A program made the position numbers and the translations under genes. Positions 1 to 10,415 of a stretch of DNA of 64,000 bases are shown here, piece by piece (position 1 is the stretch's first letter; each line of letters starts with the position of its first letter). The notes under the pieces were generated by a model. That model searched no databases. It worked only from the letters and a program-made list of their open reading frames with translations, and was not told the origin of the DNA. The stretch is from positions 434,001-498,000 of the forward strand of contig NZ_LJHV01000002.1 in NCBI RefSeq assembly GCF_001296025.1, in the 5' to 3' direction. Source of the DNA: Porphyrobacter sp. AAP60 (GTDB lineage Bacteria; Pseudomonadota; Alphaproteobacteria; Sphingomonadales; Sphingomonadaceae).

Positions 1-1403
1 ATTGTCCCCGCAAAAATCCGTGTCCCGTCGCTGCCGCGGCTTTCTTCGTAACGCACCAGCTGGAAATGCTTGGGGTGGATCTTGACCTGATAGGCGCGGC
101 GGAAGGCATCCCAGATATCGGCTGCGCCCAGTTCGCGGCCCAGTTCGTCAGCCATGGCCTGCACGTGTTTCGAAAAATCGGCCTGCATTTTCTTGGGCAG
201 TTTCAGGCCCTGATCCTTTTCCAGCACCCAGGCAAAACCGCCCTTGCCGGATTGCGAATTGACGCGGATCACCGCTTCGTAATTACGCCCAAGATCAGCC
301 GGATCGATCGGCAGATAGGGCACGCGCCACTGTTCATCATTTTGCGTGTCGCGGGCTTCGAAACCTTTCTTGATCGCATCCTGATGGCTGCCGGAAAAGG
401 CGGTGTAGACCAGTTCGCCGCCATAGGGGTGGCGCTGATGCACGGGCAGATCGTTGCAATAGGTAACCGTCTCGATCACCCGGTCGATGTCCGAAAAATC
501 GAGCTTCGGATCGACACCCTGCGTGTAGAGATTCAGCGCCATTGTCACGAGGCAGCAATTGCCGGTGCGTTCACCATTGCCGAACAGACAGCCTTCGACA
601 CGGTCGGCGCCGGCCATCAGCCCAAGCTCCGCCGCAGCTACGCCTGTGCCGCGATCATTGTGGGTGTGGAGCGACAGCACTGCGCTTTCACGGTTGGGTA
701 GATGACGCGCGAAATATTCGATCTGGTCGGCGTAGATATTGGGGGTGGCCGCCTCGACCGTGGCGGGCAGGTTGAGGATGATCGGGTGTTCGGGGGTTGG
801 CTGGAGCACATCCATCACTGCGGCGCACACCTCGATGCTGAAATCGAGTTCGGCGGTGGAGAAGGTTTCAGGGCTGTACTGGAAGTGCCAATCCGTGCCG
901 GGATAGCGGGCTGCTTCATCGCGCATCACCTTGGCGCCGGCGACGGCGATGGCTTTCACCTCGTCCTTGCTCATCCGGAACACGATGTCGCGCCATGCGG
1001 GGCTGACCGCGTTGTAGAGGTGGACGATGGCCGCCCGCGCACCTTCAAGGCTGGCAAAGCTGGTGCGGATCAGGTCTTCGCGGCTTTGCGTCAGAACCTG
1101 CACGATCACGTCATCGGGGATCGCATCGGACTTCACGAGACCGGAGATGAAATCGAACTCGGTCGCGCCTGCGCTGGGGAAGCCGACTTCGATTTCCTTC
1201 ACGCCGATTTCCACCAGCAGATCGAAGAACCGGCGTTTCTTCACCGCGTCCATCGGATCGATGATCGACTGGTTGCCATCGCGCAGATCGGTCGAAAGCC
1301 AGCGCGGCGCAGTTTCGATCAGGCGCGAAGGCCACTGGCGGTCGGGCAGATTGATCTGGCCGAACGGGCGGTATTTGGCGGCAGGGTTTTTGAGCATGGA
1401 CAT
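1..1403 (-). CDS. leuA: 2-isopropylmalate synthase LeuA (3' end outside the window)
   Basis: LeuA condenses acetyl-CoA with 2-oxoisovalerate in the first committed step of leucine synthesis. The frame is open from position 1403 to the window edge (about 467 codons), so the C-terminus is missing. The N-terminus resembles the long class of LeuA that starts near [17 protein letters not shown]. The HMGL-like catalytic motif DLRDGNQ lies at residues 39-45, followed by [13 protein letters not shown]. The last visible residues, [16 protein letters not shown], suit the C-terminal regulatory/dimerisation domain. An alternative start ATG lies two codons in, at 1397. It is preceded by a leucine leader peptide and attenuator-like fold. 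Family assignment is firm; the exact start is not. Confidence 0.93.
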   Translation of the reverse strand, partial: MSMLKNPAAKYRPFGQINLPDRQWPSRLIETAPRWLSTDLRDGNQSIIDPMDAVKKRRFFDLLVEIGVKEIEVGFPSAGATEFDFISGLVKSDAIPDDVIVQVLTQSREDLIRTSFASLEGARAAIVHLYNAVSPAWRDIVFRMSKDEVKAIAVAGAKVMRDEAARYPGTDWHFQYSPETFSTAELDFSIEVCAAVMDVLQPTPEHPIILNLPATVEAATPNIYADQIEYFARHLPNRESAVLSLHTHNDRGTGVAAAELGLMAGADRVEGCLFGNGERTGNCCLVTMALNLYTQGVDPKLDFSDIDRVIETVTYCNDLPVHQRHPYGGELVYTAFSGSHQDAIKKGFEARDTQNDEQWRVPYLPIDPADLGRNYEAVIRVNSQSGKGGFAWVLEKDQGLKLPKKMQADFSKHVQAMADELGRELGAADIWDAFRRAYQVKIHPKHFQLVRYEESRGSDGTRIFAGT

Positions 1404-1438
1404 GGAAACTGGCTCGTCACGCAAAGAGGAAGGAAGCT

Positions 1439-1525
1439 TGCTGCTGCATCACCCTTGGGAGCGGGCCGCTGGCATCCTGTGCGCAGCGCCTACGCCCAAG
1501 GGCGCATAAGTCGAAGCAGCAGCAG
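1439..1525 (-). promoter_or_regulatory. leuA attenuator-like nested hairpin
   Basis: In the minus-strand transcript the Leu codons (CTGCTGCTGCTT, 1514-1525) are complementary to GCAGCAGCA at 1439-1447. Inside this lies a second pairing, CCCTTGGG at the end of the leader frame (1495-1502) with CCCAAGGG (1452-1459), extended by CGCTG/CAGCG. A pyrimidine-rich run follows just before leuA. A ribosome stalled on the Leu codons would open the outer helix, so folding depends on leucine supply. Whether the full fold terminates transcription or hides the leuA ribosome site cannot be told from the sequence. Confidence 0.6.
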
Positions 1526-1543
1526 GGTTCCGGTGCGTGTCAT
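1490..1543 (-). CDS. leuL: leucine leader peptide upstream of leuA
   Basis: This 17-codon reading frame encodes MTRTGTLLLLRLMRPWA and ends 86 bases before the leuA start. Five of its 17 residues are leucine and four are consecutive, three of them read from CTG. A short leucine-rich peptide directly upstream of leuA is the signature of ribosome-mediated attenuation: ribosome stalling at Leu codons reports the charging state of tRNA-Leu. The mRNA after it can fold back on those Leu codons (separate entry). No strong Shine-Dalgarno is visible before the ATG. The call rests on position and composition, not on homology. Confidence 0.72.
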   Translation of the reverse strand: MTRTGTLLLLRLMRPWA

Positions 1544-1611
1544 GGCGCGAAGTCTTTGCCGATATTGGTTGCGCGTGCAAGCAGGGAATAATCCGGCACC
1601 GCGATCTATTC

Positions 1612-2082
1612 TTATCCGCAACGCGCGTCGCGGATAATATTCTGCGCGTCGAGCATGATCGACAGGCGCGGGTTGGTAGGATCGGGGTTGACGTTGCCGC
1701 CCCCGCCAAAGGCGACAAAGCGCAGATTGTCGGTGCGTCCCAGTGCTGCGGCGATATCTGCGCGGGTGGTCTGATCGGCGAGCTTGCCGATGAACGGCCC
1801 CATCAGCGTCGCGCCGCAGGTCTTCGATGCCGGATCGGTCAGGGTGCCGCGTGCAAACGGGCCGGGCACGGCGCCGGGCAGGGGATCAGCGACAGTCGGC
1901 GCATTGGTGGCAGCAGCGACGGGGGACGCTCCGGGGGCGGGCGTTGCCTGAGCCTGACCGATGCGCGCAGCAAAGCTGTCGGCATCGTTGCCGGGCTGTT
2001 CCGGTTCGCTACCGCAGGCGGCCAGTGCCAGTGCGGCGAAGGCCAAGGGCAGGGCGCGCAGCAAAGCGACGGTGCGGATCAT
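1612..2082 (-). CDS. lipoprotein with inhibitor I78-type domain
   Basis: A predicted outer- or inner-membrane lipoprotein of 156 residues. It starts with a signal sequence ending in LALAAC, so Cys23 would be lipidated. An Ala/Pro/Gly-rich linker follows, and the last ~75 residues resemble the peptidase inhibitor I78 family: a conserved Cys (SKTCGA), an RFV segment, a TNPRLSIMLDAQNII core and a terminal CG. Members of that family inhibit serine proteases such as elastase or subtilisin, but here this is only inferred. The ATG at 2082 is preceded by GGGGA. An 8-bp inverted repeat (TTATCCGC/GCGGATAA) spans the stop codon. It is the upstream neighbour of leuA on the same strand. Confidence 0.75.
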   Translation of the reverse strand: MIRTVALLRALPLAFAALALAACGSEPEQPGNDADSFAARIGQAQATPAPGASPVAAATNAPTVADPLPGAVPGPFARGTLTDPASKTCGATLMGPFIGKLADQTTRADIAAALGRTDNLRFVAFGGGGNVNPDPTNPRLSIMLDAQNIIRDARCG

Positions 2083-2168
2083 GAGACAGTTTCCCCGATG
2101 AATTGTGACACGTGCCGCAAAAGGCGCGAACCGTTGCAGGATTATGACAAGCAGGCCTGTCCGAAAAG

Positions 2169-3317
2169 TCAGCGCTGACGCAAGCGGTCGGACGTCAGCT
2201 GATCGACCCGCGTGACGCCCATCAACCGCATGCCGCGTTCCAGCTCGTCCTTGAGGATGCCCAGCGCGCGCTCGACCCCTTCTTGCCCCGCCGCTGCCAG
2301 GGCGTAGAGATAGAGCCGACCCCCCGATCCTGCGCTTGCGCCGCTGCACAATGCCTTCAGCACATGGGTGCCGCGCCGGATGCCGCCATCGCAGATGATC
2401 TCAATCTGGCCGCCGACAGCGTCCACGATTTCAGGCAATTGGTCAAACGGCGCGCGGCTGCCGTCCAGCTGCCTGCCACCGTGGTTGGAAATCATGATCG
2501 CATCGGCGCCAATGTCCACCGCGCGCCGCGCATCCCCGGCGCTCATCACGCCCTTCAGCACGAACTTGCCGCCCCATTGTTCGCGGATCGCGGCGGCGGT
2601 GCGCCAGTCTATCGACGTATCCAGCATGGTGTTGAAATAATCGGCGATGCTCAATGCCTTGCTCGATCCCTCGCGCACATGGGTATCAAGATTGGGCAGG
2701 CGGAATTGCTCGCGGAGCAGGTAATCCATCGTCCAGCGCGGGCGCGTGGCGTAACTCCACATGCTGGCCGCAGTGAAGCGCGGCGGGGTGGTGAAGCCGC
2801 TGTGCAAACACCGTTCCCGCTTGCCCGAAACAATCGTGTCGACCGTCAGCGCCAGTGCATCGAAGCCCGCCGCCTGACACCGCTCGATCATGTGAGTGTT
2901 CAAGCCCTTGTCTTTATGGACATAAAGCTGGAACAGTTTTGGCCCGTTGGTCAGCGCGGCGATTTCCTCGATCGAACGGGTCGCAAGGCTGGAGATCCCG
3001 AACCACAGGCCGAACCTGTCCGCCGCTTTTGCCACGGCAGTTTCGCCCTGCCAGTGGAAGGCGCGTTGGACGGCGGTGGGGGAAAGCATCAGGGGAAGGG
3101 CCGAAGCGCGGCCAAGGATCGTACAGGAGGTATCGATCGTCTCGACGCCCGCCAGCACATCCGGCACCAGATCGACATCGGCAAAAGCCGCCGTGTTGCG
3201 CGCCTTGGTCAGTTCGTCGTCCGCTGCCCCGTCGATGTAATCGAACACGGGGAAGGGCAAGCGGCCCTTTGCCAGCTGACGGAAATCATCGATATTGTGG
3301 CAATCGGACAGGCGCAT
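2169..3317 (-). CDS. lldD: FMN-dependent alpha-hydroxy-acid dehydrogenase, L-lactate dehydrogenase type
   Basis: A member (382 residues) of the FMN TIM-barrel family that oxidises L-2-hydroxy acids, most often L-lactate to pyruvate, passing electrons to the respiratory chain or oxygen. SNHGGRQLDG at 277-286 carries the catalytic His (H279). DGGIRRGTHV and GGRLYLYALAAAGQ form the flavin phosphate site. The latter variant (GGRLYLY rather than the more common GRPYLYGL) belongs to a recognisable subset, so the substrate may be another hydroxy acid. The N-terminus (NIDDFRQLAKGRLPFPVFDYIDGAADDE) is canonical. There are no membrane segments. The gene stands 47 bp downstream of the yceI-like gene on the same strand. 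Confidence 0.85.
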   Translation of the reverse strand: MRLSDCHNIDDFRQLAKGRLPFPVFDYIDGAADDELTKARNTAAFADVDLVPDVLAGVETIDTSCTILGRASALPLMLSPTAVQRAFHWQGETAVAKAADRFGLWFGISSLATRSIEEIAALTNGPKLFQLYVHKDKGLNTHMIERCQAAGFDALALTVDTIVSGKRERCLHSGFTTPPRFTAASMWSYATRPRWTMDYLLREQFRLPNLDTHVREGSSKALSIADYFNTMLDTSIDWRTAAAIREQWGGKFVLKGVMSAGDARRAVDIGADAIMISNHGGRQLDGSRAPFDQLPEIVDAVGGQIEIICDGGIRRGTHVLKALCSGASAGSGGRLYLYALAAAGQEGVERALGILKDELERGMRLMGVTRVDQLTSDRLRQR

Positions 3318-3364
3318 GGTGACGGAGCGCCTGCCCGATTGCCGGGATCAAGTCGAGAGGGTGA

Positions 3365-4027
3365 TTACTGCTTTTCGAACGCGGCGCTGATGGTCAGCTC
3401 CACATCCTTACTTACCATCGGCACGCCGTAATTGATGCCCCACTGGGTGCGGTCCATCATAGCGCGGGCGTGGAAGCCGACGGTTTCCTTCTTGTTCATC
3501 GGGTTGGCCCCGGCGCCCACAAAGTCCACCGCCATCATGACCGGGCCGGTCTTGCCGTTGAGAGTCAGATCACCCAGCACGTTGGCACTGGTCGCGCCGG
3601 TTTTTGTCACGCTGGTCGAGGTGAACTTGGCCATGCCAGGCTCAGGCCCGAAGAAATCCGGCTCGGCGCCATCCTTGCCACCGCGCAGCAGGTGGTTCTT
3701 CAGGCCGTCACTGGCCACAGTGACTTCGGCCACGGGGATCATGATTTCGAAAGTGGCGGCTTCGATATTGGCCGGGTCCATCGTGATGGTGCCGGTGATA
3801 TTGCCGAACAGGCCGAAATAGTCGTTGAAGCCGAAGTGGCTGACATTCCACTTCACCAGCGTGTGGCCCGCATCGAGTGCGTATGTGCCAGCGGTAACGC
3901 GCGAAGCATCCTGAATGCCGGGCATCTGCGGCGCTTCTTGCGCGAAGATCGCGGGGGCAGCAGCGATGCCGCCGGTTACGGCCGTGACGGTTGCCGCAGC
4001 AGCGGCGAGGAAGGTAAGACGGTTCAT
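3365..4027 (-). CDS. YceI-family periplasmic protein
   Basis: A 220-residue secreted protein with an N-terminal signal sequence of about 30 residues (Ala-rich core, cleavage near APAIFAQ). The rest is a YceI lipocalin-like barrel: GTYALDAGHTLVKWNVSHFGF at the start of the mature domain, a K/V-rich F-SRVT-like strand, and LTLNGKTGPVMMAVDF. YceI barrels bind long polyisoprenoid or fatty amide ligands, so a link to quinone or isoprenoid handling in the periplasm is possible but unproven. The C-terminus MDRTQWGINYG is a strongly conserved signature of the family. It is probably co-transcribed with the downstream hydroxy-acid dehydrogenase. Confidence 0.88.
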   Translation of the reverse strand: MNRLTFLAAAAATVTAVTGGIAAAPAIFAQEAPQMPGIQDASRVTAGTYALDAGHTLVKWNVSHFGFNDYFGLFGNITGTITMDPANIEAATFEIMIPVAEVTVASDGLKNHLLRGGKDGAEPDFFGPEPGMAKFTSTSVTKTGATSANVLGDLTLNGKTGPVMMAVDFVGAGANPMNKKETVGFHARAMMDRTQWGINYGVPMVSKDVELTISAAFEKQ

Positions 4028-4096
4028 CGGGGGAGCCTCCTGTTGTTCAGGATAAGCAACCCCCGATGCGCCGCAAAGGTTCCTCGGCCTGCCGTG

Positions 4097-5670
<1,574 letters not shown>

Positions 5671-5696
5671 TGCATGGTTTCCCGTAAAGCGGCGGC

Positions 5697-7508
5697 TTAC
5701 ACCAGCGCCTTGGCCTCGTCGTCCATAGTCCCGTCGACCTTGTCGCCATACAGCATCATGTCGGTGTGCGCCGCTCCGGACGGGATCATCGGCAGGCAAT
5801 TGGCGTCCTGCGCGACCATGCAATCGACGATCACCGGGCCGGGATGATCGAGCATCCGCATGATGCCATCATCCAGATCGCGTTCCTCGGTGATACGAAT
5901 GCCCTTCCAGCCGTAAGCTTCGGCCAGCTTCACGAAATCTGGCAGGCTATCGGAATAGGAGTTCGAATAGCGGCTTTCATAGGTCAGTTCCTGCCACTGG
6001 CGGACCATACCCATATATTCGTTGTTGAGGATGAACACCTTGACCGGCAGGCGGTACTGCGAAGCGGTGCCGAGTTCCTGAATGTTCATCTGGATGCTGG
6101 CTTCGCCCGCGATGTCGATCACCAGCGCGTCCGGGTGGCCCAATTGCGCGCCGATCGCGGCGGGCAGGCCATAACCCATCGTGCCGAGTCCGCCCGAGGT
6201 GAGCCACTTGTTCGGGTCTTCAAACCCGAAATACTGCGCCGCCCACATCTGATGCTGGCCGACTTCGGTGGTGATGATTGGGCTGCGCCGGTGGGTGAGG
6301 GCATAGAGCCGCTCGACAGCCCTTTGCGGCATGATCATGTTCGGGTTCTTGGTCGAACGTTCGGGATAAGCGAGGCATTCGCGCGCCCGCCAACCAGCAA
6401 TGCGTGCCTTCCATTCGCCCAGATTGCGCGCCTGCCGCGTTCCCCAAGCCTCGATCATCTGCGCCAGCACCGTGCCGCAATCGCCGACAATGCCCATGTC
6501 GACCGGCACGGTCTTGTTGATCGAAGACCGATCGATATCGATGTGGATTTTCTTGGAATCGGGCGAGAATGCGTCGAGCCTGCCGGTCACGCGGTCATCA
6601 AACCGCGCCCCGATGCACACCATCACATCGCACTTGTTCATCGCCATATTGGCTTCGTAAGTGCCGTGCATCCCCAGCATCCCCAGCCAATCGGGGTGCT
6701 GCGACGGGAAGGCGCCAAGCCCCATCAGGGTCGAGGTGACGGGCGCGCCGGTGATGTCCTGCAACTGACGCAGCAGGCGGCTCGCCTCAGGCCCTGAATT
6801 GATCACGCCGCCGCCAGTGTAGAAAATCGGCGCTTTCGCGTTCGCGATCATTTCGACCGCTTCGACAATCTGTTCAGGCGGGGCGACTGTCTGCGGCGCG
6901 TAACGATGCGCGCCCGCCCGCGTCAGCGCGCGGCGTTCCGAAGGCACGGCGATCTGCACGTTCTTGGGGATGTCGACAACGACCGGGCCGGGCCTGCCGG
7001 TGGTGGCGATCAGAAAGGCTTCCTTGATCGTCGCGGCCAGATCAGCCGGGTCTTTGACCAGATAATTGTGCTTGGTGCAGTGGCGCGTGATGCCGACGGT
7101 GTCAGCTTCCTGAAACGCATCAGTGCCGATCAGCGCGGTGGGCACCTGTCCGGTGATGACGACCAGCGGGATCGAATCCATCCATGCGTCTGCAATACCG
7201 GTGACCGCATTGGTCGCGCCGGGGCCGGATGTAACCAGCACCACGCCGGGTTTGCCTGTGGCGCGGGCGTAGCCTTCCGCCGCATGGGCCGCGCCTGCTT
7301 CGTGGCGGACGAGGATGTGGCGGATGCGTTCATCCCCGAAAAATTCGTCATAGATCGGCAAAACCGCGCCGCCGGGATAGCCGAACACGAACTCCACGCC
7401 CTGTTCGATCAGGCACTGCACAAGGATCGCCGCACCGCTCATGGCGGCGGTTGCGGGGGCAGTCTGCGCTGCGGCGGGATCCGGCTGACCGGGCACGGGA
7501 AATTCCAA
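5697..7508 (-). CDS. ilvB: acetolactate synthase large (catalytic) subunit
   Basis: A TPP-dependent enzyme that joins pyruvate to pyruvate or 2-oxobutyrate to begin valine, leucine and isoleucine synthesis. The three-domain layout is complete: an N-terminal pyrimidine-binding domain with the catalytic Glu in [15 protein letters not shown] (E70), a central FAD domain, and a TPP/Mg domain ending in [10 protein letters not shown] and [12 protein letters not shown]. The start is uncertain. Position 7508 is a TTG giving a Pro/Ala-rich extension of 22 residues, a GTG lies at 7496, and the first in-frame ATG ([11 protein letters not shown]) is at 7442. None has an ideal ribosome site, and an in-frame stop lies at 7530-7532. 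A strong terminator hairpin ends only 23 bp upstream. Confidence 0.94.
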   Translation of the reverse strand: MEFPVPGQPDPAAAQTAPATAAMSGAAILVQCLIEQGVEFVFGYPGGAVLPIYDEFFGDERIRHILVRHEAGAAHAAEGYARATGKPGVVLVTSGPGATNAVTGIADAWMDSIPLVVITGQVPTALIGTDAFQEADTVGITRHCTKHNYLVKDPADLAATIKEAFLIATTGRPGPVVVDIPKNVQIAVPSERRALTRAGAHRYAPQTVAPPEQIVEAVEMIANAKAPIFYTGGGVINSGPEASRLLRQLQDITGAPVTSTLMGLGAFPSQHPDWLGMLGMHGTYEANMAMNKCDVMVCIGARFDDRVTGRLDAFSPDSKKIHIDIDRSSINKTVPVDMGIVGDCGTVLAQMIEAWGTRQARNLGEWKARIAGWRARECLAYPERSTKNPNMIMPQRAVERLYALTHRRSPIITTEVGQHQMWAAQYFGFEDPNKWLTSGGLGTMGYGLPAAIGAQLGHPDALVIDIAGEASIQMNIQELGTASQYRLPVKVFILNNEYMGMVRQWQELTYESRYSNSYSDSLPDFVKLAEAYGWKGIRITEERDLDDGIMRMLDHPGPVIVDCMVAQDANCLPMIPSGAAHTDMMLYGDKVDGTMDDEAKALV

Positions 7509-7531
7509 TCCTGTTGGTTTGCGGGGGCCTT

Positions 7532-7574
7532 AACAACAAAACCGGCCCGATGCAGGGGGGATTGCATCGGACCG
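7532..7574 (-). terminator. strong intrinsic terminator/attenuator between miaA and ilvB
   Basis: On the minus strand CGGTCCGATGCA (7563-7574) pairs over 12 positions, with one G-U, with TGCATCGGGCCG (7543-7554). The loop is ATCCCCCC, and TTTTGTTGTT follows in the transcript. It lies 42 bp past the miaA stop and only 23 bp before the first possible ilvB start. It can therefore end miaA transcripts, or act as an attenuator in an ilvBNC leader if the ilv promoter lies upstream of it. No branched-chain-rich leader peptide was found in this interval. Confidence 0.82.
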
Positions 7575-7616
7575 AGTGATTGTGCCGCTAAATGTTATAA
7601 TCTGATGGGTCAACCC

Positions 7617-8573
7617 CTAATCACGTAATAATGATGCAAAATAGCCGTCAATGTCGATATTTTCGGATTCATCGGTCATGGAAACACGAAGCCAACCCTC
7701 GGGTGGCTGGCGGCGGAACCAGGTGAATTGCCGCTTGGCGTAATTGCGCGTGGCCTGCTGTCCCCCGGCAATCATCTCTTCGCGTGAGAGGTCGCCAGAC
7801 AGGAACGCAGCGATTTCGGGCACCCCGATGGCGCGCATCACCGGCAAGTCGGGATCAAGATCGCGCGCCAGCAACGCCTTGACCTCCTCGATCGCGCCGG
7901 CCTGCAACATCGCCTCGAAGCGCCGGTCGCAGCGACCATAAAGCCATGCACGATCCGGCAACAGGATCAGCGGGTGCAGATCGATTTCCTCGGCAATTCC
8001 GCCTGCCTTGGCCACCTGCCATTCTGCCAGGGTCACGCCGGTCGAACGTTTGACCTCCAGCGCCCGCGCAATGCGTTGGCGATCGGCGGGATCAAGTTCG
8101 CTGGCCCGCAACGGGTCTTCGAGGGTGAGCAGCTTGTAAGCGGCATCTTCGGGCAGGCTGCGCACCAGTGTGCGCACCGCCGGATCAATTTGCGGGATCG
8201 GCGCAATCCCTTCGAGCAGCACCTTGAGATAAAGCCCTGTTCCGCCGACCAGGATCGGCACAGCCCCCGCGGCATGGCAGTCGGCAATCTCGGCCTTGGC
8301 ACGCGCGGCCCAACCTGCGGCAGAGCAGGCCTCTGACCCGTCCCACGCGCCGAACAGGCGGTGTTCCACGCCTGCCATTTCCTTGTCTGAAGGCCGCGCA
8401 GAAAGGACGCGCAGATCGGCGTAGACCTGCGCGCTATCGGCATTGATAATCACGCCGCGCCGTCCGGCTGCGCCAAGCCGATGGGCCAGTGCCACGGCAA
8501 TCGCGCTCTTGCCGCTGGCCGTCGGCCCTGCAATGAGCGCGACCGGTGCTGATGGAGAAAAATGCATGCTCAT
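7617..8573 (-). CDS. miaA: tRNA dimethylallyltransferase
   Basis: MiaA transfers a dimethylallyl group to N6 of A37 in tRNAs that read UNN codons. The protein has 318 residues if it starts at 8573, 316 if at the ATG at 8567. The P-loop GPTASGKS begins about 14 residues after the second Met, and [19 protein letters not shown] is the family's substrate-binding segment. [10 protein letters not shown] near the C-terminus is typical. Both candidate starts overlap or abut the divergent serB start, with no good Shine-Dalgarno for either. Confidence 0.94.
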   Translation of the reverse strand: MSMHFSPSAPVALIAGPTASGKSAIAVALAHRLGAAGRRGVIINADSAQVYADLRVLSARPSDKEMAGVEHRLFGAWDGSEACSAAGWAARAKAEIADCHAAGAVPILVGGTGLYLKVLLEGIAPIPQIDPAVRTLVRSLPEDAAYKLLTLEDPLRASELDPADRQRIARALEVKRSTGVTLAEWQVAKAGGIAEEIDLHPLILLPDRAWLYGRCDRRFEAMLQAGAIEEVKALLARDLDPDLPVMRAIGVPEIAAFLSGDLSREEMIAGGQQATRNYAKRQFTWFRRQPPEGWLRVSMTDESENIDIDGYFASLLRD

Positions 8574-9450
8574 TGCGCGGCTGATAGCAGAGACGAGTGA
8601 ATGTGAAACGCGTCTCGATGCGTTGACTGCTGCATTGGGCGGATCGGGCACGCTGCTTTCAGCGGTCGCCCTGCCTGCCGACAATGTGGGCGTGATGGAG
8701 CTGCGGCTTGCTTCGGACGATCAGGCCACCGTGCTGGACGCGATCGACGCTGCGTTCCCCGATACGGATATGCTGGTGAGCAAGGGTGACTTTGCAGTTC
8801 CCGCCCTGTTTGTATCCGACATGGATTCGACCATGATCGGACAGGAATGTATCGATGAATTGGCCGATTACGCGGGGCTCAAGCCGCAGATCGCCGCGAT
8901 TACCGAACGCGCGATGCAGGGCGAGCTCGACTTCGAATCTGCCTTGCGTGAACGTGTCGCGCTGCTTGAAGGCCTTGAGGAAAGCGCAATCCACGCCTGC
9001 CTGGCTGACCGGATCACCGCAACGCCGGGTGCAAAGACGCTGGTTGCGACTTTGGCGGCGCTTGGCACACGCACAGTGCTGGTGACGGGCGGTTTTCACC
9101 ACTTCGCCGATCCGGTGGCCGAAATGCTTGGGTTCCACCGGGTTGTCGGCAACCGGCTTGCGGTTGAAGGCGTCAGGCTGACGGGCGGCCTGATCGGCCC
9201 GATCACCGACAGCGCGGTCAAAGCAGCCGTGCTGCGCGAGGAACTGACGGGGCTGGGCGAGGGTGCCCATAGCCTTGCGACCGGTGACGGGGCGAACGAT
9301 ATCCCGATGATCGAGGCTGCTACCTATGGCTTTGCGTACCGCGCCAAACCCAAGGCCCGTGCGGCCGCGAACGGTCGGGTCGACAGCGAAGATTTGACTG
9401 CGGTCCTCCGTTTGCTTGGCATCCCCCGTAGCGAATGGCGCACCGCCTGA
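8566..9450 (+). CDS. serB: phosphoserine phosphatase
   Basis: Catalyses the last step of serine synthesis, removing phosphate from O-phosphoserine. The 294-residue protein has an ACT-like N-terminal region (about 1-75) and a HAD phosphatase domain. DMDSTMI at 85-91 supplies the nucleophile D85 and acid D87, the Lys region follows, and [12 protein letters not shown] supplies the metal-binding aspartates. The start ATG at 8566 has GGAG eight bases upstream; that ribosome site lies inside the miaA coding sequence on the other strand. Longer in-frame forms lack ACT-domain similarity. Confidence 0.94.
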   Translation: MLIARLIAETSECETRLDALTAALGGSGTLLSAVALPADNVGVMELRLASDDQATVLDAIDAAFPDTDMLVSKGDFAVPALFVSDMDSTMIGQECIDELADYAGLKPQIAAITERAMQGELDFESALRERVALLEGLEESAIHACLADRITATPGAKTLVATLAALGTRTVLVTGGFHHFADPVAEMLGFHRVVGNRLAVEGVRLTGGLIGPITDSAVKAAVLREELTGLGEGAHSLATGDGANDIPMIEAATYGFAYRAKPKARAAANGRVDSEDLTAVLRLLGIPRSEWRTA

Positions 9451-9509
9451 TTGCGAAATCCGCAAGCTTATTTCAAAAAGAGTTTTCTTTCGGAACCCGA
9501 ATCGGTTAT

Positions 9510-9524
9510 TTACACTAATGTAAG
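9510..9524. promoter_or_regulatory. operator-like palindrome upstream of first coq4
   Basis: TTACACTAATGTAAG contains an imperfect palindrome (TTACA-N4-TGTAA) 62 bp upstream of the first Coq4 gene. Thirteen of its 15 positions are shared with TGACATTAATGTAAG at 11147-11161, in front of the second Coq4 gene and the divergent nitroreductase gene. Size and symmetry suit a dimeric repressor of TetR or MarR type; no such regulator gene is next to it. Confidence 0.5.
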
Positions 9525-9585
9525 CAAGCCGTGGCATCAGGTGCCTGCGCTTCACCATTGAGACCGCATCAGGGATTGACCAAGG

Positions 9586-10410
9586 ATGACCGATTACAGC
9601 CAGATGTTCGCCGCAGACGGCACCGTGCTGCGTCACCCCGAGAGGCCAGAGCCGCGCTATCGTCCGATCCGCGCCGTGCGCAATTTTCAAGCGCTGATCA
9701 AGGACAAGGAAGACACCAGCCTCGTCTTCAAGATTTTCGAATCGCTACCTTCGGGCAGCTTCATGGAGCGGGTGCGCAACCTTTCCCTCTCGGAACGCGG
9801 CGAAATGTTGCGCGCGACCGAGCCAAGCCTGCCCGAAATCCTCGATGATCACGCCGCTCTGCGCCGCACGCCCAAGGGCAGTCTCGCGCACGCTTACTGC
9901 GATTTCATGGAGACCGAAGGGCTGTCAGCCGCTGGTCTGGTGGCCGAGGCCGAGCGGCTTGGCCGCCCGAAATATCCCGATCTGGTCGAATGGTTCATCA
10001 ACCGTTCGCGCGACACGCATGATCTGTTCCACATCGTTACCGGTTATGGCCGCGATGCGCTGGGCGAACAATGCGTGCTGCTGTTCACGCACGGCCAGTC
10101 CCCCAGTCAAGGCCACCTGCTGATCGGTTATGCCGGGGCGGCCAATATCAAGAAGATGGTGAAGGGCAGCGCCGCACCCGTGTTTGGCGCCGTGCGTCAG
10201 GCGCACCGCACCGGCAAGGGCGCGCCTTCGCTGATGGCGCAGCCGATCCGCGAACTGCTTGCCCGCCCGCTTGACGAAGTGCGCGCCGAGCTGCGCATTG
10301 CCCAGCCGACCCAATACCGTGAATGCCACCGCATCTGGCGGGCAGAGGGGATCGATCCCTACAACCTGCTATCCGGTGAGCCAACAGAGCGCGAGCTGCT
10401 CGCCGCCTGA
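9586..10410 (+). CDS. Coq4-family ubiquinone biosynthesis protein (paralog 1)
   Basis: A 274-residue protein of the Coq4 family. Coq4 organises the ubiquinone synthesis complex in mitochondria, and a metal-dependent role in C1 decarboxylation/hydroxylation has been proposed. The diagnostic HDxxH motif is present as HDLFH at 145-149, followed by VTGYGRDALGE. An N-terminal KDKEDTSLVFKI segment and a helical C-terminus complete the fold. There are no membrane segments. A second Coq4 protein is encoded 0.8 kb downstream beyond a divergent nitroreductase gene, and both share an upstream palindrome. Which paralog serves ubiquinone synthesis is not known. Confidence 0.85.
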   Translation: MTDYSQMFAADGTVLRHPERPEPRYRPIRAVRNFQALIKDKEDTSLVFKIFESLPSGSFMERVRNLSLSERGEMLRATEPSLPEILDDHAALRRTPKGSLAHAYCDFMETEGLSAAGLVAEAERLGRPKYPDLVEWFINRSRDTHDLFHIVTGYGRDALGEQCVLLFTHGQSPSQGHLLIGYAGAANIKKMVKGSAAPVFGAVRQAHRTGKGAPSLMAQPIRELLARPLDEVRAELRIAQPTQYRECHRIWRAEGIDPYNLLSGEPTERELLAA

Positions 10411-10415
10411 TCGCG

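Noticed and set aside
66..1637. Long plus-strand open frames opposite leuA
   Set aside because: They are antisense shadows. The minus strand carries the clear LeuA sequence with conserved motifs; such shadows recur throughout the window because of high GC codon bias.
1612..1637. 8-bp inverted repeat TTATCCGC/GCGGATAA covering the stop of the I78 lipoprotein gene
   Set aside because: Symmetric, but without a T-run and partly coding. Too short to tell from chance.
7590..7615. TTGACC followed by TAACAT between miaA and ilvB as an ilvB promoter
   Set aside because: The spacing of about 10 bp between the boxes is too short for a sigma-70 promoter.
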